NCBI GenBank assembly: GCA_947259865.1
Contig: CAMYNZ010000159.1
Span: forward strand, 1 to 8,388
DNA: 8,388 nucleotides
Reading direction: 5' to 3'
DNA from: an uncultured Desulfobacterales bacterium
Lineage (GTDB): Bacteria > Desulfobacterota > Desulfobacteria > Desulfobacterales > G020354645
Shown: positions 1 through 5,553 of the stretch, piece by piece
How positions within the stretch are numbered: the stretch's first letter is position 1
Layout of the letters: each line of letters begins with the position of its first letter
The notes under the pieces: generated by a model
Databases searched by the model: none
Seen by the model: the letters and a program-made list of their open reading frames with translations, nothing else
What the model was told of the DNA's origin: nothing
Made by a program: the position numbers and the translations under genes

Positions 1-105
1 CATATCGAAAAGTTCACGCACATAATCAAATTCCTGATACAAATCCTGCCCCATGCCCACTGACTGGGAACCCTGTCCGGGAAAAAGAAAAGCAATTTTT
101 TTCAA
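1..105 (-). CDS. fabD: Malonyl-CoA:ACP transacylase FabD, N-terminal 35 codons (cut by the window edge)
   Basis: FabD moves the malonyl group from coenzyme A to acyl carrier protein, supplying the extender unit for type II fatty acid synthesis in the cytoplasm. Only the N-terminus is visible. It begins [19 protein letters not shown], the hallmark opening of the acyltransferase fold, in which the GQGSQ loop contributes to the oxyanion hole. The catalytic GHSLG serine motif would lie beyond the left edge. The start is TTG at 105-103: it is preceded by GGAGG with a 7-base spacer, the reading frame has a stop at 132-130, and no ATG or GTG is in frame between. The gene is separated from hemA by 379 bases and probably heads its own fatty-acid operon continuing to the left. 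The family call is firm from this motif; the TTG start is inferred. Confidence 0.9.
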   Translation of the reverse strand, partial: MKKIAFLFPGQGSQSVGMGQDLYQEFDYVRELFDM

Positions 106-112
106 TGTAATG

Positions 113-117
113 CCTCC
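113..117 (-). promoter_or_regulatory. Ribosome binding site that fixes the TTG start of fabD
   Basis: On the minus strand GGAGG lies 7 bases before TTG at 105-103. It is the strongest Shine-Dalgarno match near the 5' end of this frame. An ATG at 119-117 is out of frame with FabD, so the TTG is the best supported start. Confidence 0.8.
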
Positions 118-310
118 ATATTCTATTGTTTATTTATCATCAACTGCTTTGAGCCTTTGAATATGATGACTCCATTATTCAGTCTCTAAAGTGCCCGGTG
201 ATGTGGCTTCTGCGTTTCACGGGGCCAAGACGACCGAAAGGAAAAATTAATAGCCTTTGACGTCACCCCGGAGCAATTCGATGCCAATGAATTAGCCAAT
301 TACGATAGAC

Positions 311-325
311 CGCAACGAAGTTGCG
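311..325. repeat. Short hairpin, 6-bp stem with GAA loop
   Basis: CGCAAC, GAA, GTTGCG form a perfect small stem-loop 7 bases from the base of the larger hairpin at 333-367. On the minus strand the loop reads TTC. The two stems together look like a folded RNA or DNA element rather than two chance palindromes, but conservation cannot be judged from one copy. Confidence 0.6.
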
Positions 326-332
326 CTGATAG

Positions 333-367
333 TTTTCATTTGCCGTCCTCTCAACGGCAAATGAAAA
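333..367. repeat. Perfect 14-bp inverted repeat with 7-base loop
   Basis: TTTTCATTTGCCGT at 333-346 is exactly complementary to 354-367, with loop CCTCTCA between. The stem is AT-rich at its base and GC-rich near the loop. In neither transcription direction is it followed by a U-tract: the T-run precedes it on the minus strand. It is therefore not a textbook intrinsic terminator, although it could still slow transcription, protect an mRNA 3' end or be part of a mobile or repeated element. Confidence 0.85.
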
Positions 368-374
368 AAAGACA

Positions 375-391
375 TCTCTGCGCTCTCTGCG
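375..391. repeat. Tandem TCTCTGCG repeat, two copies on a 9-base period
   Basis: TCTCTGCG occurs at 375-382 and 384-391, separated by one C. On the minus strand this reads as two CGCAGAGA units. Similar short CGCAGAG-type tandem strings are a familiar intergenic feature of many bacterial genomes. No coding or regulatory role can be read from it. Confidence 0.6.
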
Positions 392-439
392 GCTTTAGCG
401 AAGCGAGCGGTGGACAGCCAAAACAAGCAGCTACATGCC

Positions 440-471
440 TATCCAGAATCGAACACCAACTATCCTGAATC
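440..471. repeat. Two-copy imperfect direct repeat, 21-base period
   Basis: TATCCAGAATC at 440-450 and TATCCTGAATC at 461-471 match at 10 of 11 positions and start 21 bases apart, just past the hemA stop. Two copies are too few to call an array. It may be chance or a decayed binding site pair. Confidence 0.35.
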
Positions 472-484
472 ATGCGTGCCGTCA

Positions 485-1756
485 TCAGGCTTCATCATCC
501 AGGTTGAATAGCTTGCGGGTAATGTCCAGTAAAACCGATTTGTCGTCGTGGTGGTGGTTGTTTTTTAATATCTTGGTGGGGTCGTGCAGGATTTTATTTA
601 CCAGCGACCCCGCCATCCGCTGAAGCGCCTCCCGGTGTTCATCCGGAATTTTGCTCGACTGCAGTGTTTTTTTGACTTCGGCTTGGGCCAGGGCTTCGAG
701 CTTGTCACGGATGGCAACGATGGTTGGCACAACCTCCAGGCTTTCGTACCACTGCCTGAAATGGATGACGGCTTCATCAACAATGCGGTCGGCTTTGATG
801 GCCTCGCGCCGGCGGTCCTCGATGTTTTCTTCGATGACACCTTTCAGGTCGTCAATATCGTAGACATATGTGTTTGTTATGCGGTTGATCTGGGGGTCAA
901 TATCCCGGGGAACCGCAATGTCGATAAAGAAAAGCGGTCGGTTGCGCCGGCTGCGAATGATGCCTTTAACCTGATCGCGCGTGACCACAAAATCAGGAGA
1001 GCCGGTTGAGCTGATGATAATATCCACCGTCTGGAGACAATCGTCGAGTTCTTCAAAGCGAACCGCCTGGCCCTTAAACTGACTGGCGAGCTCGACGCCG
1101 CGTTCGAATGTGCGGTTGGCGACCAGGACTTCACCGATCCGGTTTCGAATCAGGTGCTCCACGGCCAGTTCGGCCATCTCACCGGCTCCGATCAGCAGCG
1201 CCTTCTTTGCATCCAGGTCGCCGAATATTTTGCGCGCCAGTTCAATGGCCGCGTAACTGATGGAAACCGCCCGGTCGCCTATTCCGGTTTCGGTGCGGAT
1301 ACGCTTGGCCACAAAAAAAGTGCGATGCAACAGCCGGTTTAGAATTACGCCGGAACATTTTTTTTGGGTTGCGGTGCGATAGGCGTCTTTGATCTGACCC
1401 AGAATCTGCGGTTCGCCCAATACCATCGAGTCAAGGCTGGCGGCCACCCGGAAAATATGCCGCACGGCATCGTCTCCCCGGTGGATGTACAGGGCATCTT
1501 GAAATTGCGAAAGCGGGATTTTATTGTAGTCGGCAATAAACTTTTGGGCCGATTTTACAGCTGCGCTGCTGTCATCGGTTACCAGCAGCACCTCAACGCG
1601 GTTACAGGTAGAGAATAGCAGGATTTCATTGATCACCGGTTCTTTTTTTAAGGCTTGCATGGCATCGGCAGTTTCATCCGCTGAAAATGCAATGCATTCT
1701 CGGAGCTCAATCGGCGCTGTTTTATGATTTAATCCCAGGAGTACGATTTCTGACAT
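485..1756 (-). CDS. hemA: Glutamyl-tRNA reductase (HemA)
   Basis: HemA reduces the glutamate carried on tRNA-Glu to glutamate-1-semialdehyde with NADPH, the committed step of C5-pathway tetrapyrrole synthesis. The 423 residues match the usual length of about 420. The N-terminal catalytic domain shows GLNHKTAP (8-15) and STCNR with the nucleophile Cys51. MVLGEPQILGQIK (111-123) is the most conserved block, and GIGDRAVSISYAA (158-170) closes the domain. The NADPH domain has GAGEM (190-194), ANRT (213-216) and DIAVPRDIDP (279-288). The C-terminal helices (about 320-423) form the dimerisation part. ATG at 1756 gives the family N-terminus exactly, although the Shine-Dalgarno is weak. It lies 73 bases after the CcsA/HemX gene and is the last gene of the run. 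An unusual NNHHHDD patch at 399-405 sits near the C-terminus. Confidence 0.97.
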   Translation of the reverse strand: MSEIVLLGLNHKTAPIELRECIAFSADETADAMQALKKEPVINEILLFSTCNRVEVLLVTDDSSAAVKSAQKFIADYNKIPLSQFQDALYIHRGDDAVRHIFRVAASLDSMVLGEPQILGQIKDAYRTATQKKCSGVILNRLLHRTFFVAKRIRTETGIGDRAVSISYAAIELARKIFGDLDAKKALLIGAGEMAELAVEHLIRNRIGEVLVANRTFERGVELASQFKGQAVRFEELDDCLQTVDIIISSTGSPDFVVTRDQVKGIIRSRRNRPLFFIDIAVPRDIDPQINRITNTYVYDIDDLKGVIEENIEDRRREAIKADRIVDEAVIHFRQWYESLEVVPTIVAIRDKLEALAQAEVKKTLQSSKIPDEHREALQRMAGSLVNKILHDPTKILKNNHHHDDKSVLLDITRKLFNLDDEA

Positions 1757-1829
1757 TTGCTTTATTCGCCTTCGCCTGAACGCGATCCCCTATTTTTGAG
1801 ACAGCTTTTATCTTCTATAGGTATTTAAT

Positions 1830-2651
1830 TTAAAAGGAAGTAAACGCTTCGTGATGTCCCTTCATCAAAAAGTTGACTCCAAAAAAAGTAAACAATATCA
1901 CACCAAACCCGATGATTGCCAGGATGGCCGCTTTTCTGCCGCGCCAGCCCGCAGTGAGGCGTGAATGCAGCAGGGCGGCATAAAAAAGCCAGGTGATACC
2001 GGACCAGACTTCCTTGGGGTCCCAGCTCCAGAATTTGCCCCAGACCGACCGGGCATAAACAAAACCGGTTATCAGGCCGAAGGTGACCAGGGTAAAACCG
2101 ACGACAATACAGACATAGCCGGTGTTGTCGAGCATATCCAGCGACGGTAAGCGCCTGAAAAAGAAACCGGTGCTTTTGGATTTAATGGCATTTTCCTGAA
2201 GCAGGTATAATATCCCGATGCCGCAGGCCAGGGCGAAGGCGGCTTCGCCGACGAATATGGCAAGGATATGAGAAAACAGCCAGAAGCTTTTAAATATGGA
2301 CTGGGCTTCAACCGGCTGATTCGGCACCTGGGAAACAGCCACCATGACCACTGCCACCAGCGGGGCCGCATAAATTCCCAGAATTCGCATTTTGAATTTA
2401 TATTGAAATATCAGAAAAAAACCGGCCGCCGCCCAACCCGCCACCGAAAGGGTTTCGTGGAGGTTACGCACCGGAATCTGACCCGAGTTCACAAAGGTGT
2501 AAGCGATGGCGACGGTATGACAGACAAACCCTGCCAGAATTAACCAGTAACCGGCCCGGTGAAGATAATCCCTTTGGAAAAAGAGAAATGCAAAATAACC
2601 GGCCGCGCTGAACATGTACAGCAGTAATGCAAGGATAATCACAATTTCCAT
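1830..2651 (-). CDS. ccsA: CcsA/HemX-type heme-handling membrane protein (system II cytochrome c biogenesis family)
   Basis: CcsA-family proteins bring heme to the periplasmic side for attachment to apocytochrome c, normally with a ResB/CcsB partner. The related HemX modulates HemA level in Bacillus. The ATG at 2651 gives 273 residues starting MEIVIILALLLYMF. A frame extension to GTG at 2678 adds nine residues but has no Shine-Dalgarno, so the ATG is preferred. The protein has about eight hydrophobic helices. The diagnostic tryptophan-rich WWD segment is WGKFWSWDPKEVW (about 204-216). Candidate heme-ligand histidines lie at about H65 (NLHET), H128 (FSHIL) and H229 (LHSRL). No ResB partner is in the window. 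WWD and the histidines favour CcsA; position directly before hemA, at a HemX-like length, leaves HemX possible. Confidence 0.9.
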   Translation of the reverse strand: MEIVIILALLLYMFSAAGYFAFLFFQRDYLHRAGYWLILAGFVCHTVAIAYTFVNSGQIPVRNLHETLSVAGWAAAGFFLIFQYKFKMRILGIYAAPLVAVVMVAVSQVPNQPVEAQSIFKSFWLFSHILAIFVGEAAFALACGIGILYLLQENAIKSKSTGFFFRRLPSLDMLDNTGYVCIVVGFTLVTFGLITGFVYARSVWGKFWSWDPKEVWSGITWLFYAALLHSRLTAGWRGRKAAILAIIGFGVILFTFFGVNFLMKGHHEAFTSF

Positions 2652-2709
2652 GGCTGGCACCCAGGTTGAGCAAAACACTCGTTGGCGGTTGTTGTCAGTC
2701 AGTTATTAG

Positions 2710-2745
2710 GGGGTGAAAATCTGAATGTCATCACCCCTGGGGTGA
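2710..2745. repeat. Three mutually complementary GGGGTGA/TCACCCC units after the siroheme synthase gene
   Basis: GGGGTGA occurs at 2710-2716 and 2739-2745, and TCACCCC at 2731-2737, in the spacer between the precorrin-2 dehydrogenase stop and the CcsA/HemX start. The middle unit can pair with either flank: with 2710-2716 it forms a 7-bp stem and 14-base loop, and with 2739-2745 a tight palindrome with a 1-base centre. No U-tract follows on the minus strand, so it is not a standard terminator. It might be an operator or an mRNA-end stabilising stem. Confidence 0.6.
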
Positions 2746-2749
2746 AATT

Positions 2750-3457
2750 CTATTTTAAGGATTGATCGGCTTTTCCAACCAAGTCGGCAAAGTCATACCC
2801 TTCACCGAGAACTTTAAAAAGCAGGGCATTGATATCCGCTGTCTGGTTGTCACGGATCATATCCACCAGTCCCGAATTGATCAATTGTTCAAAAAGGGTT
2901 TTGTGGGCCTCGGGCTCATGTGACTGCCGCAAAAGTTTGTTGCGAATCGCACCCATAAGCTGAAGCAACACCGCATATTCCTCACCAAATTGATCTTCAA
3001 GGCTTTTTCGCAACTTTTTTGCCAGCGCCGGGCTTTTACCGGAAGTGGAAATGCTGATGGTCAGATCACCCCGGCTGACAATGGAAGGCAGTATGAAATT
3101 GCAGTCTTGGGGCCGATCGGCAATATTGCAAAGCAGATTTAATCGATTTGCATCTGCACTGATCTGATGATTCAAATTTTCATCGTCGGTTGCACCGATG
3201 ACCAGAAACATTCCGGCCAGATCTTCAGACCGGTAAGATCGCACAAGCAGCGTAATGTCACCACTCTTGGCCAGGTTTTGGAGTTGTTCGGATACGTCCG
3301 GGCTGATAACCGTAACGAGCGCACCGCATTTCAAGAGCATCTTAACCTTGCGGGTACCCACGGGCCCGCCGCCAACCACCAGACATCTGCGCTTTTGGAC
3401 GTCCAGATATGCGGGATAATAACGCATTTGGGTATTCGTTTCTGTGTTTGAAGCCAT
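2750..3457 (-). CDS. Precorrin-2 dehydrogenase / sirohydrochlorin ferrochelatase (Met8p/CysG-N type)
   Basis: This enzyme oxidises precorrin-2 to sirohydrochlorin with NAD and, in bifunctional members, inserts iron to give siroheme. Siroheme serves sulfite reductases and, in sulfate reducers, the alternative heme route. At 235 residues it is the stand-alone form, without the CysG uroporphyrinogen methyltransferase domain. The N-terminal Rossmann motif is VVGGGPVGTRK (27-37). ATDD (89-92) and NIADRPQDCNFILPS (111-125) follow. Asp114 aligns with the catalytic aspartate of CysG/Met8p, and STSGKSPALAKKLR (137-150) is the family signature. The C-terminal helical part runs from about 155. ATG at 3457 is preceded by AAGGG with a 5-base spacer, overlapping the stop of the preceding hydrolase gene (9-base gap), so coupled translation is likely. 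A second ATG at 3427 lacks a ribosome binding site. Confidence 0.94.
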   Translation of the reverse strand: MASNTETNTQMRYYPAYLDVQKRRCLVVGGGPVGTRKVKMLLKCGALVTVISPDVSEQLQNLAKSGDITLLVRSYRSEDLAGMFLVIGATDDENLNHQISADANRLNLLCNIADRPQDCNFILPSIVSRGDLTISISTSGKSPALAKKLRKSLEDQFGEEYAVLLQLMGAIRNKLLRQSHEPEAHKTLFEQLINSGLVDMIRDNQTADINALLFKVLGEGYDFADLVGKADQSLK

Positions 3458-3462
3458 TTAAG

Positions 3463-3467
3463 CCCTT
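3463..3467 (-). promoter_or_regulatory. Ribosome binding site of the siroheme synthase gene, overlapping the upstream stop codon
   Basis: AAGGG on the minus strand starts within the TGA stop (3469-3467) of the RNase Z-like gene and lies 5 bases before ATG at 3457. This arrangement selects that ATG over the internal one at 3427 and is typical of translational coupling inside an operon. Confidence 0.75.
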
Positions 3468-4243
3468 CAACCAACAGTGATTTCCATGAGGTCCCGGGCC
3501 AAAACCAGCGGACCTGAATACGATTTGCGGCACTCCGTCTCGATATCCGCCCGATCGCATTCCGGGTAAAAATGGGTTAACACCAGCTTGCCAACATTTG
3601 CCCGGGTGGCAATTTCGCCGGCCAAAGACGGCGTCAGATGGCCCCTGGTTTTCATTTGATCCGGAAGTGCCGATTCACAGATCAATACATCCGCATTTTT
3701 TGCCAGGCTAACCAGATTATCGCTGTAGTCCGTATCGCCTGAATAGACCATGGACCGATCACCCGGGCCCGTAATCCGGTAGGCCAGACTCTCGGGATTA
3801 TGCTCAACCGGCAAGGAGTCCACTGTAAAATTTTCGAGACGGCGGGAATCCGGACCCTTGGTGGTCAGCTCGATCGTATCCATCAGCCCGGGGGAAAGTT
3901 CGATCCAGCTGCCGTATGCGGCCTTTAACCCATTAAAAAAAGATGAAAAGCCTTTACCCGCGATGATTGTCAATGGATTTTTGCGGCGGCGGTGGTCGGG
4001 ATACTTGTTGGCGAACAAAAACTGGATCAGCTCTGAAGTATGGTCGGGGTGGAAATGGCTGTAAAAGATATACGGTATTTCAAATACGGTTGTACCGGTT
4101 TCCAGCAGCCGCCGCATGGTTCCGGCGCCGGAATCAAAAAGCAGTTTGGTATCGCCGATTTTTGCCAGAACCGAACAGGAGCTGCGCTCCAGTGAAGGCA
4201 CGCATGTGCCGGATCCCAGGATAATTACGCTAAAGTCAGCCAT
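3467..4243 (-). CDS. RNase Z-like metallo-beta-lactamase-fold hydrolase
   Basis: A 258-residue soluble protein of the metallo-beta-lactamase fold, closest in layout to the RNase Z/ElaC-like group. The zinc site is complete: SHFHPDH (62-68) supplies His63, His65, Asp67 and His68, and His148 (VEHNPES), Asp170 (SGDTDY) and His224 (LTHFYP) complete two metal sites. GHLT with His202 is the fourth RNase Z-type motif. It is shorter than typical RNase Z of about 300 residues and I see no clear exosite arm, so tRNA 3' processing cannot be assumed. A phosphodiesterase acting on a small nucleotide or RNA is equally possible. ATG at 4243 begins MADFSVIILGSGTCVPS, the expected first strand and loop. The Shine-Dalgarno is weak, but the gene follows the DHH stop by 6 bases, implying coupling. 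The two probably act on related phosphodiester substrates (inference). Confidence 0.9.
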   Translation of the reverse strand: MADFSVIILGSGTCVPSLERSSCSVLAKIGDTKLLFDSGAGTMRRLLETGTTVFEIPYIFYSHFHPDHTSELIQFLFANKYPDHRRRKNPLTIIAGKGFSSFFNGLKAAYGSWIELSPGLMDTIELTTKGPDSRRLENFTVDSLPVEHNPESLAYRITGPGDRSMVYSGDTDYSDNLVSLAKNADVLICESALPDQMKTRGHLTPSLAGEIATRANVGKLVLTHFYPECDRADIETECRKSYSGPLVLARDLMEITVG

Positions 4244-4249
4244 TATTTC

Positions 4250-5239
4250 TTATTTTTTATCTGCACGTGTCTCGATATGTCTTATGATCCACTGCTGGAG
4301 TTTTTTACTGTCTTTGTGGTCAATCCGATCCTTTAGGTCCGAAAGCGAAATCTCGGCCCGGGCCATACTTTTGTGACCGCCGGCAGAACCCCACCGCCCG
4401 AAGCTTTGCTTGGCAACCCGTCCGGCATTTTTTCGGATGCCGTCGTTTCTGAGTACGATGATTAATTTTTGATCGTTAATTCCGGAAATAATACTCCACA
4501 TCACGGAGTCCACCCGCATAAAAAAATCGGCGACAAGCACACAAACATCCGGATTAATCACTGGCCCCAGATGGACAAAAACACGGCCTTTGCGCATACG
4601 CCTATGTTGAAGGGCGGTTTTGAAGTATTTTAAAAATTCAAGCGTCATTTCCGCCTGCTCAATCTTGCTGGCCAGGTGGATATTCGTGTGGCGAAACAGA
4701 AACTGAAAGGCACGCACATCCTCCATAAGTGTCTGGCGTTCAAAGTTGCTGGTGTCTGTTTTTATCGCAAGGAACAGACCCGTTGCCAGCTTTACGGAGG
4801 GCTTAATTTTTGCGGCGCGCAGGTACTCCGTCATTATGGTTGCGGTGGCACCGTATCTGGGGCGGATATCCATAAAAGCTGCTTTAGCGTCGGTCTCCGG
4901 ATGGTGATCTATAATCACATCCGGTACAAACTTAAAAAAAGCCTCGTTGTGGTTTGGCTGGGAATCAACCATGATGATTCGGTTAAACTTTCTCGTGTTG
5001 ATGTCATCGAGATGCACAAGTTTGACGCCCAGCAACCGGATCATGGCCAGGTTATCCGGCCGCCTGACAACGTTGATATTGGCGATGGTCACGTTTGAAA
5101 CCCGATGCCACAGGAGCCGGCTGACAGCCATGGCACTGGCAATGGCGTCCGGGTCGGCATTGATCAGCGTTAAAACGTGATCATTGCCGGAAAATTGATC
5201 ATAAAAACGACGTAATTTTTCAGAAGCAGATAGACCCAT
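4250..5239 (-). CDS. DHH-family phosphoesterase, NrnA-like, with variant motif I
   Basis: DHH proteins use a two-metal (Mn) centre to cleave phosphodiesters or phosphomonoesters. NrnA-like members degrade nano-RNAs, cyclic-dinucleotide products or 3'-phosphoadenosine 5'-phosphate. The 329 residues contain motif I NADPDAIAS (27-35, Asp29 and Asp31), motif II VDSQP with Asp92, the DHH signature IIDHHPETD (109-117) and motif IV TDTSNF with Asp162. The C-terminal DHHA1 part carries GSAGGHKSMARAE (284-296), a substrate-binding GGH loop. In most NrnA, GdpP and family II pyrophosphatase motifs a metal-binding histidine stands four residues before the first aspartate; here that place is Leu25. ATG at 5239 is the only start after an in-frame TAA about 10 bases upstream; the Shine-Dalgarno is weak. 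It opens the run leading to hemA. The exact substrate is unknown. Confidence 0.9.
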   Translation of the reverse strand: MGLSASEKLRRFYDQFSGNDHVLTLINADPDAIASAMAVSRLLWHRVSNVTIANINVVRRPDNLAMIRLLGVKLVHLDDINTRKFNRIIMVDSQPNHNEAFFKFVPDVIIDHHPETDAKAAFMDIRPRYGATATIMTEYLRAAKIKPSVKLATGLFLAIKTDTSNFERQTLMEDVRAFQFLFRHTNIHLASKIEQAEMTLEFLKYFKTALQHRRMRKGRVFVHLGPVINPDVCVLVADFFMRVDSVMWSIISGINDQKLIIVLRNDGIRKNAGRVAKQSFGRWGSAGGHKSMARAEISLSDLKDRIDHKDSKKLQQWIIRHIETRADKK

Positions 5240-5320
5240 TTGAGAAATTTAGCCTCAGTTGATCAAGCGCACCATATAATTAAGCGCCTTAATATGCTCC
5301 GGCGGTATCGGATTGGCATT

Positions 5321-5350
5321 AAAATAACGTCAAAAAAAGACAGCGGTCAA
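5321..5350 (-). promoter_or_regulatory. Weak candidate sigma70 promoter for the DHH-to-hemA run
   Basis: On the minus strand TTGACC (5350-5345) is followed after 18 bases by TATTTT (5326-5321), about 80 bases before the DHH ATG. The -35 matches five of six consensus bases, the -10 four of six, and the spacer is slightly long. It lies after the clpB terminator, where a promoter for the next unit is expected. Other TTGAC-like and AT-rich strings nearby mean this is a suggestion only. Confidence 0.3.
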
Positions 5351-5503
5351 TAACTGTTTTAAAATCTTGCCCCCGGGGACCATCAATTTTATTGCCCGAC
5401 CATTTATCGGCCTGCCGGATGACATTGATAACGCTCAATATTCCGATGGTCGTCCTAAACTTTGCCCCGATCCCGGATCTGGGTTTGGAGTGCCGATTTT
5501 ATG

Positions 5504-5539
5504 AAACAAAAGACCCGGTCACGGTGGACCGGGCCCTTT
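5504..5539 (-). terminator. Rho-independent terminator of clpB
   Basis: On the minus strand, 15 bases after the clpB TAA, GGCCCGGTC pairs with GACCGGGTC around loop CACCGT (one G-U pair). The stem extends outward by a G-U and three A-U pairs. TTTTGTTT (5511-5504) completes the U-tract. This is a classical intrinsic terminator and separates clpB from the DHH-hemA unit. Confidence 0.88.
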
Positions 5540-5553
5540 GGTTTAACCTCGAT

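Larger units (their letters stand above)
106..484. other. 379-base hemA-fabD spacer with hairpins and short repeats; no supported gene
   Basis: No frame here looks like a normal gene. The minus-strand frame with ATG at about 373 gives only 27 codons before a stop, then meets further stops. The spacer carries a perfect 14-bp hairpin (333-367), a 6-bp hairpin CGCAAC-GAA-GTTGCG (311-325), a tandem pair of TCTCTGCG (375-391), the palindrome TGACGTCA near 258-265 and a two-copy 11-base repeat (440-471). A weak fabD promoter is possible on the minus strand: TTCAAA, 17 bases, GATAAA, ending shortly before the GGAGG. I see no classical U-tailed terminator for hemA. The density of small symmetric motifs resembles dispersed intergenic elements of environmental Deltaproteobacteria, but that comparison is from memory and unverified. 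Confidence 0.5.
5240..5553. other. 314-base clpB-DHH spacer: terminator, weak promoter, possible gene remnant
   Basis: The right part holds the clpB terminator (5504-5539). On the minus strand between them and the DHH start I see a weak promoter candidate (5321-5350), a small palindrome TTAAG-CGC-CTTAA (5280-5292) and a 24-codon protein-like frame ending at TGA 5257-5255. A 59-codon minus frame (5498-5319) has no good start and no ribosome binding site. No complete gene is supported. The plus-strand frame that starts at 5392 runs antisense into clpB and is a shadow. Confidence 0.5.

Noticed and set aside
375..391. Possible CRISPR-like or larger tandem array from TCTCTGCG units
   Set aside because: Only two 8-base copies with a 1-base gap and no further units.
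430..475. tRNA-like T-loop string (GGTGTTCGATTC on the minus strand)
   Set aside because: The flanking bases do not pair as a T-arm, and no acceptor, D-arm or anticodon arm can be drawn.
584..1009. 141-codon plus-strand frame inside hemA
   Set aside because: Fully antisense to hemA, whose protein is conserved throughout; no family features.
2652..2678. Nine-residue N-terminal extension of the CcsA/HemX protein from GTG 2678
   Set aside because: No Shine-Dalgarno before the GTG, and the ATG at 2651 begins directly at the first membrane helix as in the family; the extension remains possible but less likely.
5319..5498. 59-codon open minus frame in the clpB-DHH spacer
   Set aside because: It has only an internal TTG as possible start, no ribosome binding site, overlaps the candidate promoter, and its length is within chance expectation for six frames.
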